This document shows positions 4,701-12,587 of a stretch of DNA of 13,004 nucleotides, piece by piece; the stretch's first letter is position 1, and each line of letters begins with the position of its first letter. The position numbers and the translations under genes are program-made. The stretch spans positions 1 to 13,004 of the forward strand of contig JACDBJ010000571.1 of NCBI GenBank assembly GCA_013695005.1, read 5' to 3'. The notes beneath the pieces are model-generated. The model saw nothing but the letters and a program-made list of their open reading frames with translations. It was not told the DNA's origin and did no database searches. The DNA comes from Pseudonocardiales bacterium. Lineage in GTDB: Bacteria; Actinomycetota; Actinomycetes; Mycobacteriales; Pseudonocardiaceae.

Positions 4701-7349
4701 GGACAGATCCCCGCTGATCTTGCCAGCGAGGCCGCGAGCCTGAGCACGTCAGAGCCGGCAGCGGAGTCGATGCGGTACTGGCTCGACCGTCTGCGCGACC
4801 TGGATCCTGCCCAGATGGCGTTGCCGGGGACACGACCCGCTCCGTCCCAGCCGACCTTTGCCGGACATACCTACAGCGTGCAGCTCTCGCCCGAGGCCAT
4901 CGCCGCGCTGGCCGACCTGCGCCGAGAACTGCGGGTCACGGACAACATCATCTTGCTCAGCACCTTCCTGCTCACCCTGCTGTGCCACGGCGCCGGCCCC
5001 GAGCTGATCGTGGGCATTCCGATCAGTCGACGCACCCCTGCCACCAGGAACGAGGTCGGATACGGCGTCAGCACCATGCCGCTGCGCATCCGCCCGGACC
5101 CGGCGGCCGGGTTCCGTGACCTGGTGAGCCGCACGGCGGACGCCTTCCTGGAAGGAGTCGAGCACAGCGACGCGACAGTCGAGGCGATCCTCACCGAGCA
5201 CGGGCACAGCACGGCCGACTGGCGAGTGCCGCTGTTCCGCCAGATGTTCAACTACCGCCCCTGGACTGACGCCGGCATCCGCATTTGTGGACAGGTTCCG
5301 CAGTACATCGAGGACCTGTTCGACCGGAGCAGGCTCGACCTGCAGTGCATCGCGGTGCCTGAGCCGGACCGCTTCACGCTGCGTGCGTGGTACAGCACGG
5401 AGATCTACGACCAGCAACAGGTTGCTGCCTTCCTCGCTCGGATGGAGGCGCTGCTCGTCGCAGCGGCGACGCAACCCGAGCGCCCGTTAGACCAGCTGCC
5501 CTTCTCCACCGCCGCAGATCGCGCGGTGGTTGCTGCCGTCAACGAGACTGAGCGCAGCTGGGACTCGCCGGCCACGCTCCTCGGCAGTGTGGCGGCGCAC
5601 ATCGCCGCCACACCGGACGCCACCGCGATCGTCGAGCCCGGGAACACAGTCAGTTACGGACTTCTCGGGGCACGGGCCATGGCGGTGAGCGCCGCGCTGC
5701 GCACTGCGGGTGTGCAGCCAGGTGACGTCGTCGCCATCGCCCTGAGCCGGGGTGCATGGATGGCGGCCGCGATTCTTGGCGTGTGGACCGCGGGCGCGGC
5801 ATATGCTCCGCTTGACGTCGAGCACCCGCCGGACCGGCTCGCCTACGCCGTCGAAGACACCGACGCTCGGGTGGTCATCCTCGGCGGCGAGCCTCCTGAA
5901 TGGACCGACGGTCGTCGGGTCGTCGATGTCGATGCCTGCAGCGCAGGTCCGGCGGACGGCCCGCTCAACGACCGACCGAGCCCCGAGGACGCCGCCTACG
6001 TGATCCACACCTCCGGCTCGACCGGGCGGCCGAAGGGGATTGTTGTCACGCACCGCAATCTCCGTAACGTCGTGCAGGACTTCGTGGGCCGGCTCGATCT
6101 CGACGCTTCGAAGGCGGTGTCGTGGTCCACGACGACGACATTCGACATCTCGGCGCTGGAACTGCTGCTTCCGCTCTCGTGCGGTGGACGAGTGGTGGTC
6201 ATCGACCATGCGACTGTGCTTCGGCCGCGTGCCTTCCTCGACGCGGTGCGCAGACACGACGTCTCCGTCGTTCAGGCGACGCCCACGCTGTGGCGATTGG
6301 TGGCCGACGAGGTCACCGACGAGCTGGCGGGCCGGCAACTCCTGTGCGGAGGAGAGCCACTGACGGCCTCACTCGCTCGACGGCTGATCGATACCGGCGC
6401 GCGCCTGTTCAATGTGTACGGTCCGACGGAGACCACGATCTGGTCGACCGTGGCCGAGCTGCGCTCGCCTCTGGAGGAGCCTGTCTCGATCGGACGGCCG
6501 ATCTCCAACACACGCGTCTTCGTGGTCGACCAGCACCTGCGGGAGCTGCCGCCAGGAGTCCCCGGAGAGCTGTGTGTCGCCGGTGACGGCGTCAGCGCCG
6601 GGTATTGGCGGCGCCCGACGCTGACAGCAGCGAATTTCGGGGAGCATCCTCGCTACGGCCGCTATTACCGCACCGGCGATCGGGCATGTATCCGCGGGGA
6701 CGGCTCCCTGGAGGTTGCCGGGCGGCTCGACCGGCAGTTGAAGCTGCGGGGCCACCGCGTCGAGCCGGGCGAGGTTGAGGCGGTGCTGGAGGAGCACGAA
6801 GGCGTCGTCGTCGCGGCGGTGACCGTCGTAGGCGACACCGAGAGCGACCGCCACCTGTGCGCCGTCGTCCAGCCGCGCGAGCACCCCGCCCCCACCGCAT
6901 TCGCCGAGCAGGTGTGGCGGCACGCGAGTTCGGTGCTCCCCGGCTACGCGGTCCCCTCCGACATCGTTGTGGTCGAGGCGATGGCGACAACGCCCAACGG
7001 GAAGATCGACTACGGGTCGCTCTCAGCACTGGTCGACGTGAACGCGCGGCGGACGGCCGTGGAGCTGGGTCGCCCACCCGCTGTCGACAACGGCAGCCTG
7101 GTCGGACAGCTCGTGCAGATATGGCGGGAGACCCTTGGGCGCCCGGAGCTCGATGAGCGGGACAACTTCTTTCTGCACGGCGGGCATTCGTTGTCGGCGG
7201 TCCGGATGACCGCGCAGATCGAGCGCATCGCAGGTCGACCGCTGCCGGTCACCACTGTGTTCCACCATCCGACTCCGGCCGACCTAGCGGCCCATCTGCG
7301 ATCAGCCACCGGTTCCGACCCAGTGTCGGAGGTGGATGGCGATCGCTGA
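1749..7349 (+). CDS. Hybrid PKS-NRPS: inactive KS - inactive AT - C - A(Gly) - PCP
   Basis: An 1866-residue cytoplasmic megasynthase with a GTG start overlapping the carrier-protein stop. The KS (about 9-433) keeps SPDGHCRPFDA and KANIGH (H355). Its active-site loop reads TAALSSLTAGSGSL (167-180), with no Cys, and EAHGTG has become EADGTG (D313). The AT (about 532-770) has GHGLGE instead of GHSLGE (G623 for Ser) and lacks roughly 90 residues, including the catalytic-His segment, before PVYSGTSG. No carrier follows the AT. The C domain (about 830-1240) has HHIAVDA (H958, H959, D963). The A domain (about 1273-1757) has TSGSTGRPKG, FDIS (D1466), YGPTETT, YRTGD and NGKID (K1752). Its aligned pocket is D-I-L-Q-L-G-V-I-W-K, close to the known glycine code DILQLGLIWK. 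The PCP serine is S1814. The frame is intact, so the PKS part is probably a retained structural or docking platform. No chain-release domain is present. Confidence 0.93.
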   Translation: MTSGPVEPIEPIAIVGLACRLPGAGNTDDYWSMLCGGIEAVVPSSRAALLEAGLQTHELDHPQFVNAAALASHLEGFDAGLFGMTRHEASLRDPQVCLFTEVVHAGIENAGYDVTRIREATGVFGSCGPRQHHKLVDEDPLRNASDMLAAPVSEILGLRGPTVTAPTAALSSLTAGSGSLAAVHLATQSLLVGECDMAVAGGVHVQLPHGLGYRWRPGDIRSPDGHCRPFDAAAAGTVFGSGAACVVLKRLSDAVADGDDVRALILGSAVSGYGPQRDDNVRQPPKEQDSSAIVDALAIAGRAPHEVSFVEADGTGVPDHDRAAVTALRSAFEHQMGRVSSGSVVLSSVKANIGHLAWAAGVAALVKVVLALDREQIPPSINYSAQHPTLRLDESPFVVDRASRPWRREADEPRRAVVHAHGPSGANGCLVVQEGIPHPTGPADGRPRIVVWSGRSPEAVDAARERLAAHFATVEDHDFQDVVATLRQGRTAHPYRAAAVTRDPAEASAQLRDASLVAIRSMSTSPPEAGRNTVLLFPHEPLLATSAGAGLYGTERVFTETMDLCFEASERHNVRLYDRWLANDFDLSDDPAHARVLMIAIQYALAKTWTSWGIRPTALVGHGLGEVAAALAAETMDIGDAVRLVTGASGRPPGRAASEVATRRPRVPVYSGTSGCRQPEDALLDPSAWAARASEPVQADRVMAAVQAAGGDHVISMGSDDTLHSVSDGPSGGVSLAIASVTGRTATLHGDQLHLRTAAAALWVHGHDLDWSRIDSDAPLQRVSVPGYPYQRERCWTLSTQAPTDVSSADVLDESDRNVVAELPGAADQARPLDRVQRAFWILEQLAPDSGVSNIGIAFRTARPLRWWPLHQAVQQLVARHPPLRLRFPTVNGVPVQHVTAPGDVEVTLDTRATTDEDLTEDLRSFLHSPFDLERQLPFRVAHFSLANGASVVCLGAHHIAVDAASMQILVEEVGRLYDGIAEQGQIPADLASEAASLSTSEPAAESMRYWLDRLRDLDPAQMALPGTRPAPSQPTFAGHTYSVQLSPEAIAALADLRRELRVTDNIILLSTFLLTLLCHGAGPELIVGIPISRRTPATRNEVGYGVSTMPLRIRPDPAAGFRDLVSRTADAFLEGVEHSDATVEAILTEHGHSTADWRVPLFRQMFNYRPWTDAGIRICGQVPQYIEDLFDRSRLDLQCIAVPEPDRFTLRAWYSTEIYDQQQVAAFLARMEALLVAAATQPERPLDQLPFSTAADRAVVAAVNETERSWDSPATLLGSVAAHIAATPDATAIVEPGNTVSYGLLGARAMAVSAALRTAGVQPGDVVAIALSRGAWMAAAILGVWTAGAAYAPLDVEHPPDRLAYAVEDTDARVVILGGEPPEWTDGRRVVDVDACSAGPADGPLNDRPSPEDAAYVIHTSGSTGRPKGIVVTHRNLRNVVQDFVGRLDLDASKAVSWSTTTTFDISALELLLPLSCGGRVVVIDHATVLRPRAFLDAVRRHDVSVVQATPTLWRLVADEVTDELAGRQLLCGGEPLTASLARRLIDTGARLFNVYGPTETTIWSTVAELRSPLEEPVSIGRPISNTRVFVVDQHLRELPPGVPGELCVAGDGVSAGYWRRPTLTAANFGEHPRYGRYYRTGDRACIRGDGSLEVAGRLDRQLKLRGHRVEPGEVEAVLEEHEGVVVAAVTVVGDTESDRHLCAVVQPREHPAPTAFAEQVWRHASSVLPGYAVPSDIVVVEAMATTPNGKIDYGSLSALVDVNARRTAVELGRPPAVDNGSLVGQLVQIWRETLGRPELDERDNFFLHGGHSLSAVRMTAQIERIAGRPLPVTTVFHHPTPADLAAHLRSATGSDPVSEVDGDR
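7328..7334 (+). promoter_or_regulatory. Ribosome binding site for the thioesterase
   Basis: GGAGGTG lies inside the end of the synthetase gene, ending 1 nt before the ATG at 7336. It is a long match to the anti-Shine-Dalgarno sequence, but the spacing is tight. It supports the overlapping start. Confidence 0.5.
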
Positions 7350-8145
7350 CACTGCCGCAACCTGGGCATCTGACTCCTGGTTCGTGCCGCTCCGGGCGGA
7401 TGCGGAGTCGGCGGTCCGAATGTTCGCCTTTCCGCATGCCGGAGCTGGACCCGGGTCGATGGCCTCGTTGGCTGCTGCGTGCGCGCCCCACGTGGATCTC
7501 TGGGCGGCGAACCTGCCTGGCCGCCAAGCGCGGCAGCGGGAGCCGGCCCGGACGGACCTGGAACCCTTGGTCGACGACCTCGCCGACGCGGTCGCCACGC
7601 ACGCCGGAGAGCGGTTCACGCTGTTCGGCTATTGCAGCGGCGCCCTGCTGGCGTACCTCGTCGCGCGCCGACTGGACACGGCCGGCGTGGTGGCGGCGCG
7701 GCTGTTCGTCGGCTCCATGGCCGCGCCGGATGTCGCCGAGATTCCGCGACGCCTGCACCTGCTGCCGTCCGAGCTGTTCTGGCAGCAACTTCCCGCCCAG
7801 GGCGGGGCGTCTGCCGAGCTGGCAGCCCGCAGGGACATGCGACCGGTCTTCGAACCCGCCCTTCGTGCCGACTTTGCCCTGGTCGCCGGCTATCGGCACC
7901 GCAGCCAACCGCCGATGTCGATCCCCATCACCGTCCTGTACGGCGACGCCGACACACTGCTCAGCCGCGGCGGACTCCTCGGCTGGCGACGGCAGACCAG
8001 CGTCGGGGTGGACCTACGGGAGATCGGCGGCTCCCACTGGTTGCTGGACGAGGCAGTGGACCACGTCGCCCGAGCGATCGTCACGGCATCGCTGCGCGAC
8101 CCGCTCCAGCCTCCTGCAGCCGACGAGCAGCACGCGTCGGAGTGA
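7336..8145 (+). CDS. Type II thioesterase with a cysteine nucleophile
   Basis: A 269-residue alpha/beta-hydrolase of the type II thioesterase family, which normally frees carrier proteins from misprimed or stalled acyl groups. Family marks are WFVPLR, MFAFPHAGAG (29-38), the nucleophile elbow FGYCSGALLAY (97-107), the acid segment LYGDADTLL (D204 or D206) and GGSHWLL with catalytic H234. The elbow normally reads GHSMG. Here the central residue is C100, so the enzyme would use a Cys rather than a Ser. The length is normal for a discrete thioesterase. The start overlaps the end of the synthetase gene by 14 nt, so the two should be co-expressed. With no thioesterase domain on either synthetase here, it might also help release product, but editing is the standard role. 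Confidence 0.9.
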   Translation: MAIADTAATWASDSWFVPLRADAESAVRMFAFPHAGAGPGSMASLAAACAPHVDLWAANLPGRQARQREPARTDLEPLVDDLADAVATHAGERFTLFGYCSGALLAYLVARRLDTAGVVAARLFVGSMAAPDVAEIPRRLHLLPSELFWQQLPAQGGASAELAARRDMRPVFEPALRADFALVAGYRHRSQPPMSIPITVLYGDADTLLSRGGLLGWRRQTSVGVDLREIGGSHWLLDEAVDHVARAIVTASLRDPLQPPAADEQHASE

Positions 8146-8184
8146 ACCGAGAATGACGCACGACGCGACACGTAAGGGATCATC

Positions 8185-9225
8185 ATGCGACTCGGCTACA
8201 GCCTCAGCTACTGGGGAACGGCAGGTCTCAGTCCAGCGGAGCACCTGACACTCGTGCTCGAGGCCGAGCGCCTCGGATACGACTCGGTATGGGCCGCCGA
8301 GACCTACGGGACCGACCCGGCGAGCCTGATGGCCTGGCTGGCCGGCAGGACCACGCGGATCGGGCTCGGAACCGGCGTGCTGCAGATGCCCGCGCGCCGT
8401 CCCGTCGCAGCCGCGATGACCGCCGCGACGATCGACCAGATTTCCGGTGGCCGCTTTCGCTTGGGACTTGGAACGTCTGGACCGCAGCTGGTCGAGGGCT
8501 GGCACGGACTGAGCTTCGACCGGCCGCTGTTACACGCGCGCGATTACGTCGCAGTGACGCGGATGGCGCTGGAAGGGAAACCGGTTCGTCACTCGGGCCC
8601 GACCCTGACCGTGCCAAGACCCAACAGCGAGGGGAAAGAGCTGAAGCTCGCCGTCAGTCCCGTACAGGAACGGCTTCCCATCTATCTGGCGGCGATGGGA
8701 CCCAAGGCGACCTGCCTCGCCGGCGAGATCGCCGACGGCTGGCTGCCGTTGAACTGCCCGCCGGAGTATGTCGCGGCGGGACGGAAGCTCCTGACGGAGG
8801 GGGCGGCGAGGGCCGGTCGGGCGCTCGATGGGTTCGATGTGGCGCCGATGGTGCTCACGTTGGTAGAGGATGATCTTGAGATTGCCTACGACATGATCCG
8901 ACCGATGCTTGCTCTCTACCTCGGCGGCATGGGATCGCGACAGACCAACTTCCATACCCAGTTCGCCGCCAAGCTCGGCTTCGAAGCGGAGGCAGCCGCC
9001 ATTCAAGAGGCGTTCCTCGCGGGACGGCAGGGTGAAGCGATCGCCGCGCTGTCGACCGAGCTGATCGACCAGCTGGCCATCTGCGGGCCGCGGTCACGGG
9101 TGCGGGAACGTCTTGAGGAGTACCGGGTCAGCGGCACCAGCACCCTCGTCGTGGGTCTAGTGCCACCGACGCTCCGGCGACGCCTCGAACAGCTCCGCTG
9201 GATCGCCGAACTCGCCGTTCCCTAG
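8185..9225 (+). CDS. LLM-class F420-dependent oxidoreductase, Rv3520c-like
   Basis: A 346-residue luciferase-like (bacterial luciferase / F420 TIM-barrel) flavoenzyme. The N-terminus MRLGYSLSYWG, the segment ISGGRFRLGLGTSGPQLVEG and the later LPIYLAAMGPKATCLAGEIA match what I recall of the actinobacterial Rv3520c-type F420-dependent group. Use of FMNH2 instead cannot be excluded from sequence alone. These enzymes move hydride or insert oxygen; the substrate here is unknown. It follows the thioesterase after 39 nt, with AAGGGA at 8174-8179 as a likely ribosome binding site, so it is the last gene of the rightward operon and probably a tailoring enzyme. Its TAG stop shares the CTAG at 9222-9225 with the stop of the opposing gene, leaving no room for a terminator between them. 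Confidence 0.88.
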   Translation: MRLGYSLSYWGTAGLSPAEHLTLVLEAERLGYDSVWAAETYGTDPASLMAWLAGRTTRIGLGTGVLQMPARRPVAAAMTAATIDQISGGRFRLGLGTSGPQLVEGWHGLSFDRPLLHARDYVAVTRMALEGKPVRHSGPTLTVPRPNSEGKELKLAVSPVQERLPIYLAAMGPKATCLAGEIADGWLPLNCPPEYVAAGRKLLTEGAARAGRALDGFDVAPMVLTLVEDDLEIAYDMIRPMLALYLGGMGSRQTNFHTQFAAKLGFEAEAAAIQEAFLAGRQGEAIAALSTELIDQLAICGPRSRVRERLEEYRVSGTSTLVVGLVPPTLRRRLEQLRWIAELAVP

Positions 9226-12200
9226 CCACCCGGTGCCACATATGTGGGTGCGGACGTTGTCGCCGCATCGGTATCAACCGCCGCGGCGAACGTTCGCACT
9301 GAGCGATGTATGAAGATCAGCCGCAGCGGGACCGTCCGACCGAGAGCCGTACCGAGACGCGTGACCATCCTGGCCGCCAGCAGCGAGTGCCCGCCGAGTT
9401 CGAAGAAGTCATCGAGCGCGCCGACGTGCCCCACTCCGAGCACGTCGCCCCAGACAGAGGCGACGAGCTGTTCGGACTCGGTCTCTGGCTCGACACTGTT
9501 GCGCCCATCGCCATCGGCCCGACGGGGTGTGGGCAGGGCATCGAGATCGACCTTGCCCGTCGAGGTCAGCGGCAGCTTCTCGAGGAACATCACCGCGGTC
9601 GGCAGCATGAACTCCGGCAGAATGCGGGCCAGATAACGGCGGAGCTCGACGGCCTCCAAGGTTGCGTACTCCCGTGGCACGACATAGGCGACCAGCTCTT
9701 GGTCGCCACTCTGGTTTCCTCTCACGGCGAGCGCGACGTGGTCGACACCGTCATGTTCGAGCAGACGAGCCTCGATCTCTCCCAGCTCAATCCGGTGCCC
9801 GCGCACCTTGACCTGCCGATCGGTGCGTCCGAGGAACTCCAGCAGCCCGTCTGTCCGGTAGCGGGCTCGGTCGCCGGTGGCGTACAACCGACTGCCAGCA
9901 GCGCCCCCCGGATCGGGAACGAAGCGCTCTGCCGTCAGACCAGGACGGTTCCGGTAACCACGAGCGAGCCCGCCGCCGCCGATGTACACCTCCCCAGGCG
10001 CACCGATCGGAACCGGCTCGAGCGCCCCGTCGAGCAGCTGGATCCGAGTGTCCCCCACCGGCTGCCCGATGGTCGGTCGCCGGGCCACCTCTCCACGATC
10101 GAGCGTCGCGGCGGACGCGATGATCGTGGCCTCGGTCGGTCCGTAGGTATTGACCAGTCGAACATGCTCGCCGACCGTGCCGTACCAGGCCGCGAGGGCG
10201 GTGGCGCGCAGCTCGGAACCGCCTAAGACCACCAGGCGGAGCGAGGCCGGCCAGTGCGCCGGGCCCGGCCCGATCAGGAGCTCCTCCCAATAGGACGTCG
10301 GTAGGTCGAGCACAGTCAGCGCCGCACCCTCGGCCGTACGCAGGTAGTCCGGCAGGTGCACGCGAGGAGGTGGGATGACCAGCGTCGCGCCGGCGGCCAG
10401 ACACGGGTAGATCTCTTCGGCGTGCGTGTCGAAACTCAGCGAGGCGAACTGAAGCACCCGATCGTCAACGCCGAGACCGTAGCGATCACGCATCCATCGG
10501 ACCCTCGTCGCCAACGCCTGGTGTTCGACATCGACGGCCTTCGGACGACCCGTCGACCCGGACGTGTAGACCGTGTAGGCGACAGCCTCAGGCGGCGGAC
10601 CGCCGACCGGCAGCTCGCCGAGATCGCCCGGTGGGCACAGCTCATCTAGCAGCAGCACCGACAGATCCGCCCTGGCGGCAGCGGCCAGACCGGACTGCGT
10701 CAGCAGCACCGCGGCGCCGGTGTCGCGCACCATGAAGTCGAGGCGCTCGTCTGGTAGGGAAGGATCCATGGGCACGTAGGAACCGCCGGCCTTCAGCACC
10801 GCCAGGAGACCGACGAGCTGCTCGATCGAGCGCTCGAGGCACAGCCCGACGCGCGATTCGGTCCCGACACCGGCCCGCAGCAGCCGCAGAGCCAGGGCGT
10901 CGGCGTGCGCGTTCAACTCCTCGTAGGACATCTGGCGAGGTCCGGACACGACAGCCACGGCGGTGGGAGCGGCATGGACCTGCTGCTCGAACATCTCGAC
11001 GACCGACCCACCGCCGGTCGAGTCAGCGGTCCCGGCCCAGTCGGCGAGCAACGCACGGTCGGCGCGATCAACCACTGCGAGAGTGGAGATCGCCTTGTCG
11101 TCGTCTGCGACCGCCGCCGACAACACCAGACGGAAGGAGTTGATCAACCGTTGGACGGTCCGCGCATCGAACAGATCGCTGTTGTACTCGACGCGGCCGT
11201 GCAGGCGGTCGCCGCGCACGTTGACGTCAATGCTGATATCGACCTTCGCCGTGCCGTTGAAGACCTGCCCTCGGGTGTCCGCCGGAACCATGTTGAACGC
11301 AATTTGGTAGAGGGGCGGCCGGCTGGGATCGCGGACCGGCCCGAGTGCCTCGACGAGTTTCTCGAACGGCACGTCCTGGTTCTCCAGAGCGTCGAGCAGG
11401 CTCGTGCGCACGCGATCGAGCGTTGTTCGGAAGGACGGATCGCCCGCGAGATCGGTCCTGATGACGAGCAAGTTGACGAACATGCCGATCAGATCCTCGA
11501 GTTCCGGCAACACTCGTCCCGACACTGGACAGCCGAGCACGATGTCCGTCCTCGCGCTCCACCGTGACAGCGTGACCTTGAACGCAGCCATCAGGACCAT
11601 GAACCATGTGCTGCCCGTGCGGCGTGCAAGGTCGTCGATGCCGTCGGTGAGCTCGGCGGACACATCGAACTCGAGCATGCCGCCGGCGTCGGTTCGCACA
11701 GCGGGTCGCGGGTAGTCGGTCACAATGCCGACGTCTGCCGGCAGGCCGGCGAGCGTGTCCCGCCAGTAGCCGAGCTGCGAGTCCCAGAGACCGTCTGCGA
11801 GCCGACGCTGCTGCCAGACCGAATAGTCGGCGTACTGGATCCGCAGTGTCGGAAGCTGGGGTGGCCGGCCAGCCACCAGGGCGTCGTAGAGCTCATAGAG
11901 CTCGTTGACGAAGACGTCGGCAGAACGGCCGTCGAAGATGGTGTGGTCGACGATCCAGATGAGCTGCCACTCCTCGTCGGTCAGGCGCACGAGCCGAGCG
12001 CGCCAGAGAGGTGCGCGGTCCAGAGCGAACGGCTGCGCGGCGTCCTCGACTTCGAGACGGTGCAAGGCCGCCGTCCGTTCTGGTGACGGCAGCGCGGACA
12101 GGTCACTGCGTGGTACGACGATCGGCACGTCCGGTTTGATGACCTGCAGCACGCGCTCGTCCCGTACCGCGAACGCGGTTCGGAGCGGCTCGTGGCGCAG

Positions 12201-12374
12201 GACCACCTCAGTCAGCGCTTGCTCGAGGCAGTCGGGCCGGAACCGTTGGTCGAACGTCATCGGCAGCGTCGCGCCGATGTTGTAGACCGCACGGTCCTGC
12301 TCGAACTGTCCGAGGAACCACATGCGCTCCTGCGCGAACGATGCCGGGAAGACGTCGGCGGGGCCAGCGCTCAT
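9222..12374 (-). CDS. Nonribosomal peptide synthetase, C-A-PCP
   Basis: A single-module synthetase of 1050 residues. The ATG at 12374 overlaps the mbtH stop as ATGA and gives the normal C-domain opening PADVFPASFAQERMWFLG. The longer frame opening at 12479 only adds 35 low-complexity residues. The C domain (about 10-440) has DHTIFDG: catalytic H144 and D148 are present, but the first His is D143. The A domain (about 460-945) has YTSGSTGRPKA (A613 where Gly is usual), FDTHAEE (D649), YGPTEAT, YATGD, GRTDRQVKVRGHRIE and TSTGKVD (K941). The aligned pocket is D-T-E-D-V-G-T-I-I-K. Two acidic residues suggest a basic or amino-bearing substrate, but I cannot name it. The PCP (about 965-1035) has LGGHSLLA with S997. 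There is no epimerase, thioesterase or reductase domain. It is coupled to mbtH, which probably assists this A domain. Confidence 0.93.
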   Translation of the reverse strand: MSAGPADVFPASFAQERMWFLGQFEQDRAVYNIGATLPMTFDQRFRPDCLEQALTEVVLRHEPLRTAFAVRDERVLQVIKPDVPIVVPRSDLSALPSPERTAALHRLEVEDAAQPFALDRAPLWRARLVRLTDEEWQLIWIVDHTIFDGRSADVFVNELYELYDALVAGRPPQLPTLRIQYADYSVWQQRRLADGLWDSQLGYWRDTLAGLPADVGIVTDYPRPAVRTDAGGMLEFDVSAELTDGIDDLARRTGSTWFMVLMAAFKVTLSRWSARTDIVLGCPVSGRVLPELEDLIGMFVNLLVIRTDLAGDPSFRTTLDRVRTSLLDALENQDVPFEKLVEALGPVRDPSRPPLYQIAFNMVPADTRGQVFNGTAKVDISIDVNVRGDRLHGRVEYNSDLFDARTVQRLINSFRLVLSAAVADDDKAISTLAVVDRADRALLADWAGTADSTGGGSVVEMFEQQVHAAPTAVAVVSGPRQMSYEELNAHADALALRLLRAGVGTESRVGLCLERSIEQLVGLLAVLKAGGSYVPMDPSLPDERLDFMVRDTGAAVLLTQSGLAAAARADLSVLLLDELCPPGDLGELPVGGPPPEAVAYTVYTSGSTGRPKAVDVEHQALATRVRWMRDRYGLGVDDRVLQFASLSFDTHAEEIYPCLAAGATLVIPPPRVHLPDYLRTAEGAALTVLDLPTSYWEELLIGPGPAHWPASLRLVVLGGSELRATALAAWYGTVGEHVRLVNTYGPTEATIIASAATLDRGEVARRPTIGQPVGDTRIQLLDGALEPVPIGAPGEVYIGGGGLARGYRNRPGLTAERFVPDPGGAAGSRLYATGDRARYRTDGLLEFLGRTDRQVKVRGHRIELGEIEARLLEHDGVDHVALAVRGNQSGDQELVAYVVPREYATLEAVELRRYLARILPEFMLPTAVMFLEKLPLTSTGKVDLDALPTPRRADGDGRNSVEPETESEQLVASVWGDVLGVGHVGALDDFFELGGHSLLAARMVTRLGTALGRTVPLRLIFIHRSVRTFAAAVDTDAATTSAPTYVAPGG

Positions 12375-12562
12375 CGGTCCATTTCTTCCCGCAGGCTCCG
12401 GGGACGCATATCCGTCCAGACCTGTTCGATATGGTCCAGGCATCGGGCCTTCGACCCGGCCACGCCGACGTCTCTCCATCCTGCAGGACTGGGTTGGTCC
12501 TCGGCCCAGACTGAGTACTGATCCTCGTCGTTGGCCACTACCTTGTAGCGGACGTCGGTCAC
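12371..12562 (-). CDS. mbtH: MbtH-like protein
   Basis: A small chaperone-like partner that binds A domains and promotes aminoacyl adenylation. The family signature is clear: NDEDQYSVW, then PAGWRDVGVAGSK, then CLDHIEQVWTDMRPRSLRE. I chose the GTG at 12562 (63 residues) because GGAGGGGGAGGG lies just upstream and the product then starts like other family members (TDVRYKVV). An in-frame ATG at 12598 would add 12 residues and overlap the upstream gene by 11 nt, but has no visible ribosome binding site. The stop overlaps the synthetase start by 4 nt (ATGA), so the two proteins are probably made in a coupled way. The usual WP after the conserved Ser is WA here, a mild variation. Confidence 0.93.
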   Translation of the reverse strand: MTDVRYKVVANDEDQYSVWAEDQPSPAGWRDVGVAGSKARCLDHIEQVWTDMRPRSLREEMDR

Positions 12563-12566
12563 TGCA

Positions 12567-12578
12567 CCCTCCCCCTCC
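12567..12578 (-). promoter_or_regulatory. Ribosome binding site deciding the mbtH start
   Basis: The purine run GGAGGGGGAGGG on the minus strand ends 4 nt before the GTG at 12562. It favours this start over the ATG at 12598. Confidence 0.6.
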
Positions 12579-12587
12579 AGCGAAGCG

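Noticed and set aside
7400..8248. Long plus-strand frame overlapping the thioesterase
   Set aside because: A shadow frame rich in Arg, Cys and Ser; the thioesterase frame carries all the catalytic motifs.
9306..10226. 306-residue plus-strand frame antisense to the second synthetase
   Set aside because: No family features; it is the complement of a clearly coding A-PCP region.
12375..12479. Longer N-terminus for the C-A-PCP synthetase
   Set aside because: The extra 35 residues overlap mbtH, look unlike a C-domain lead-in, and the ATGA overlap gives a natural coupled start.
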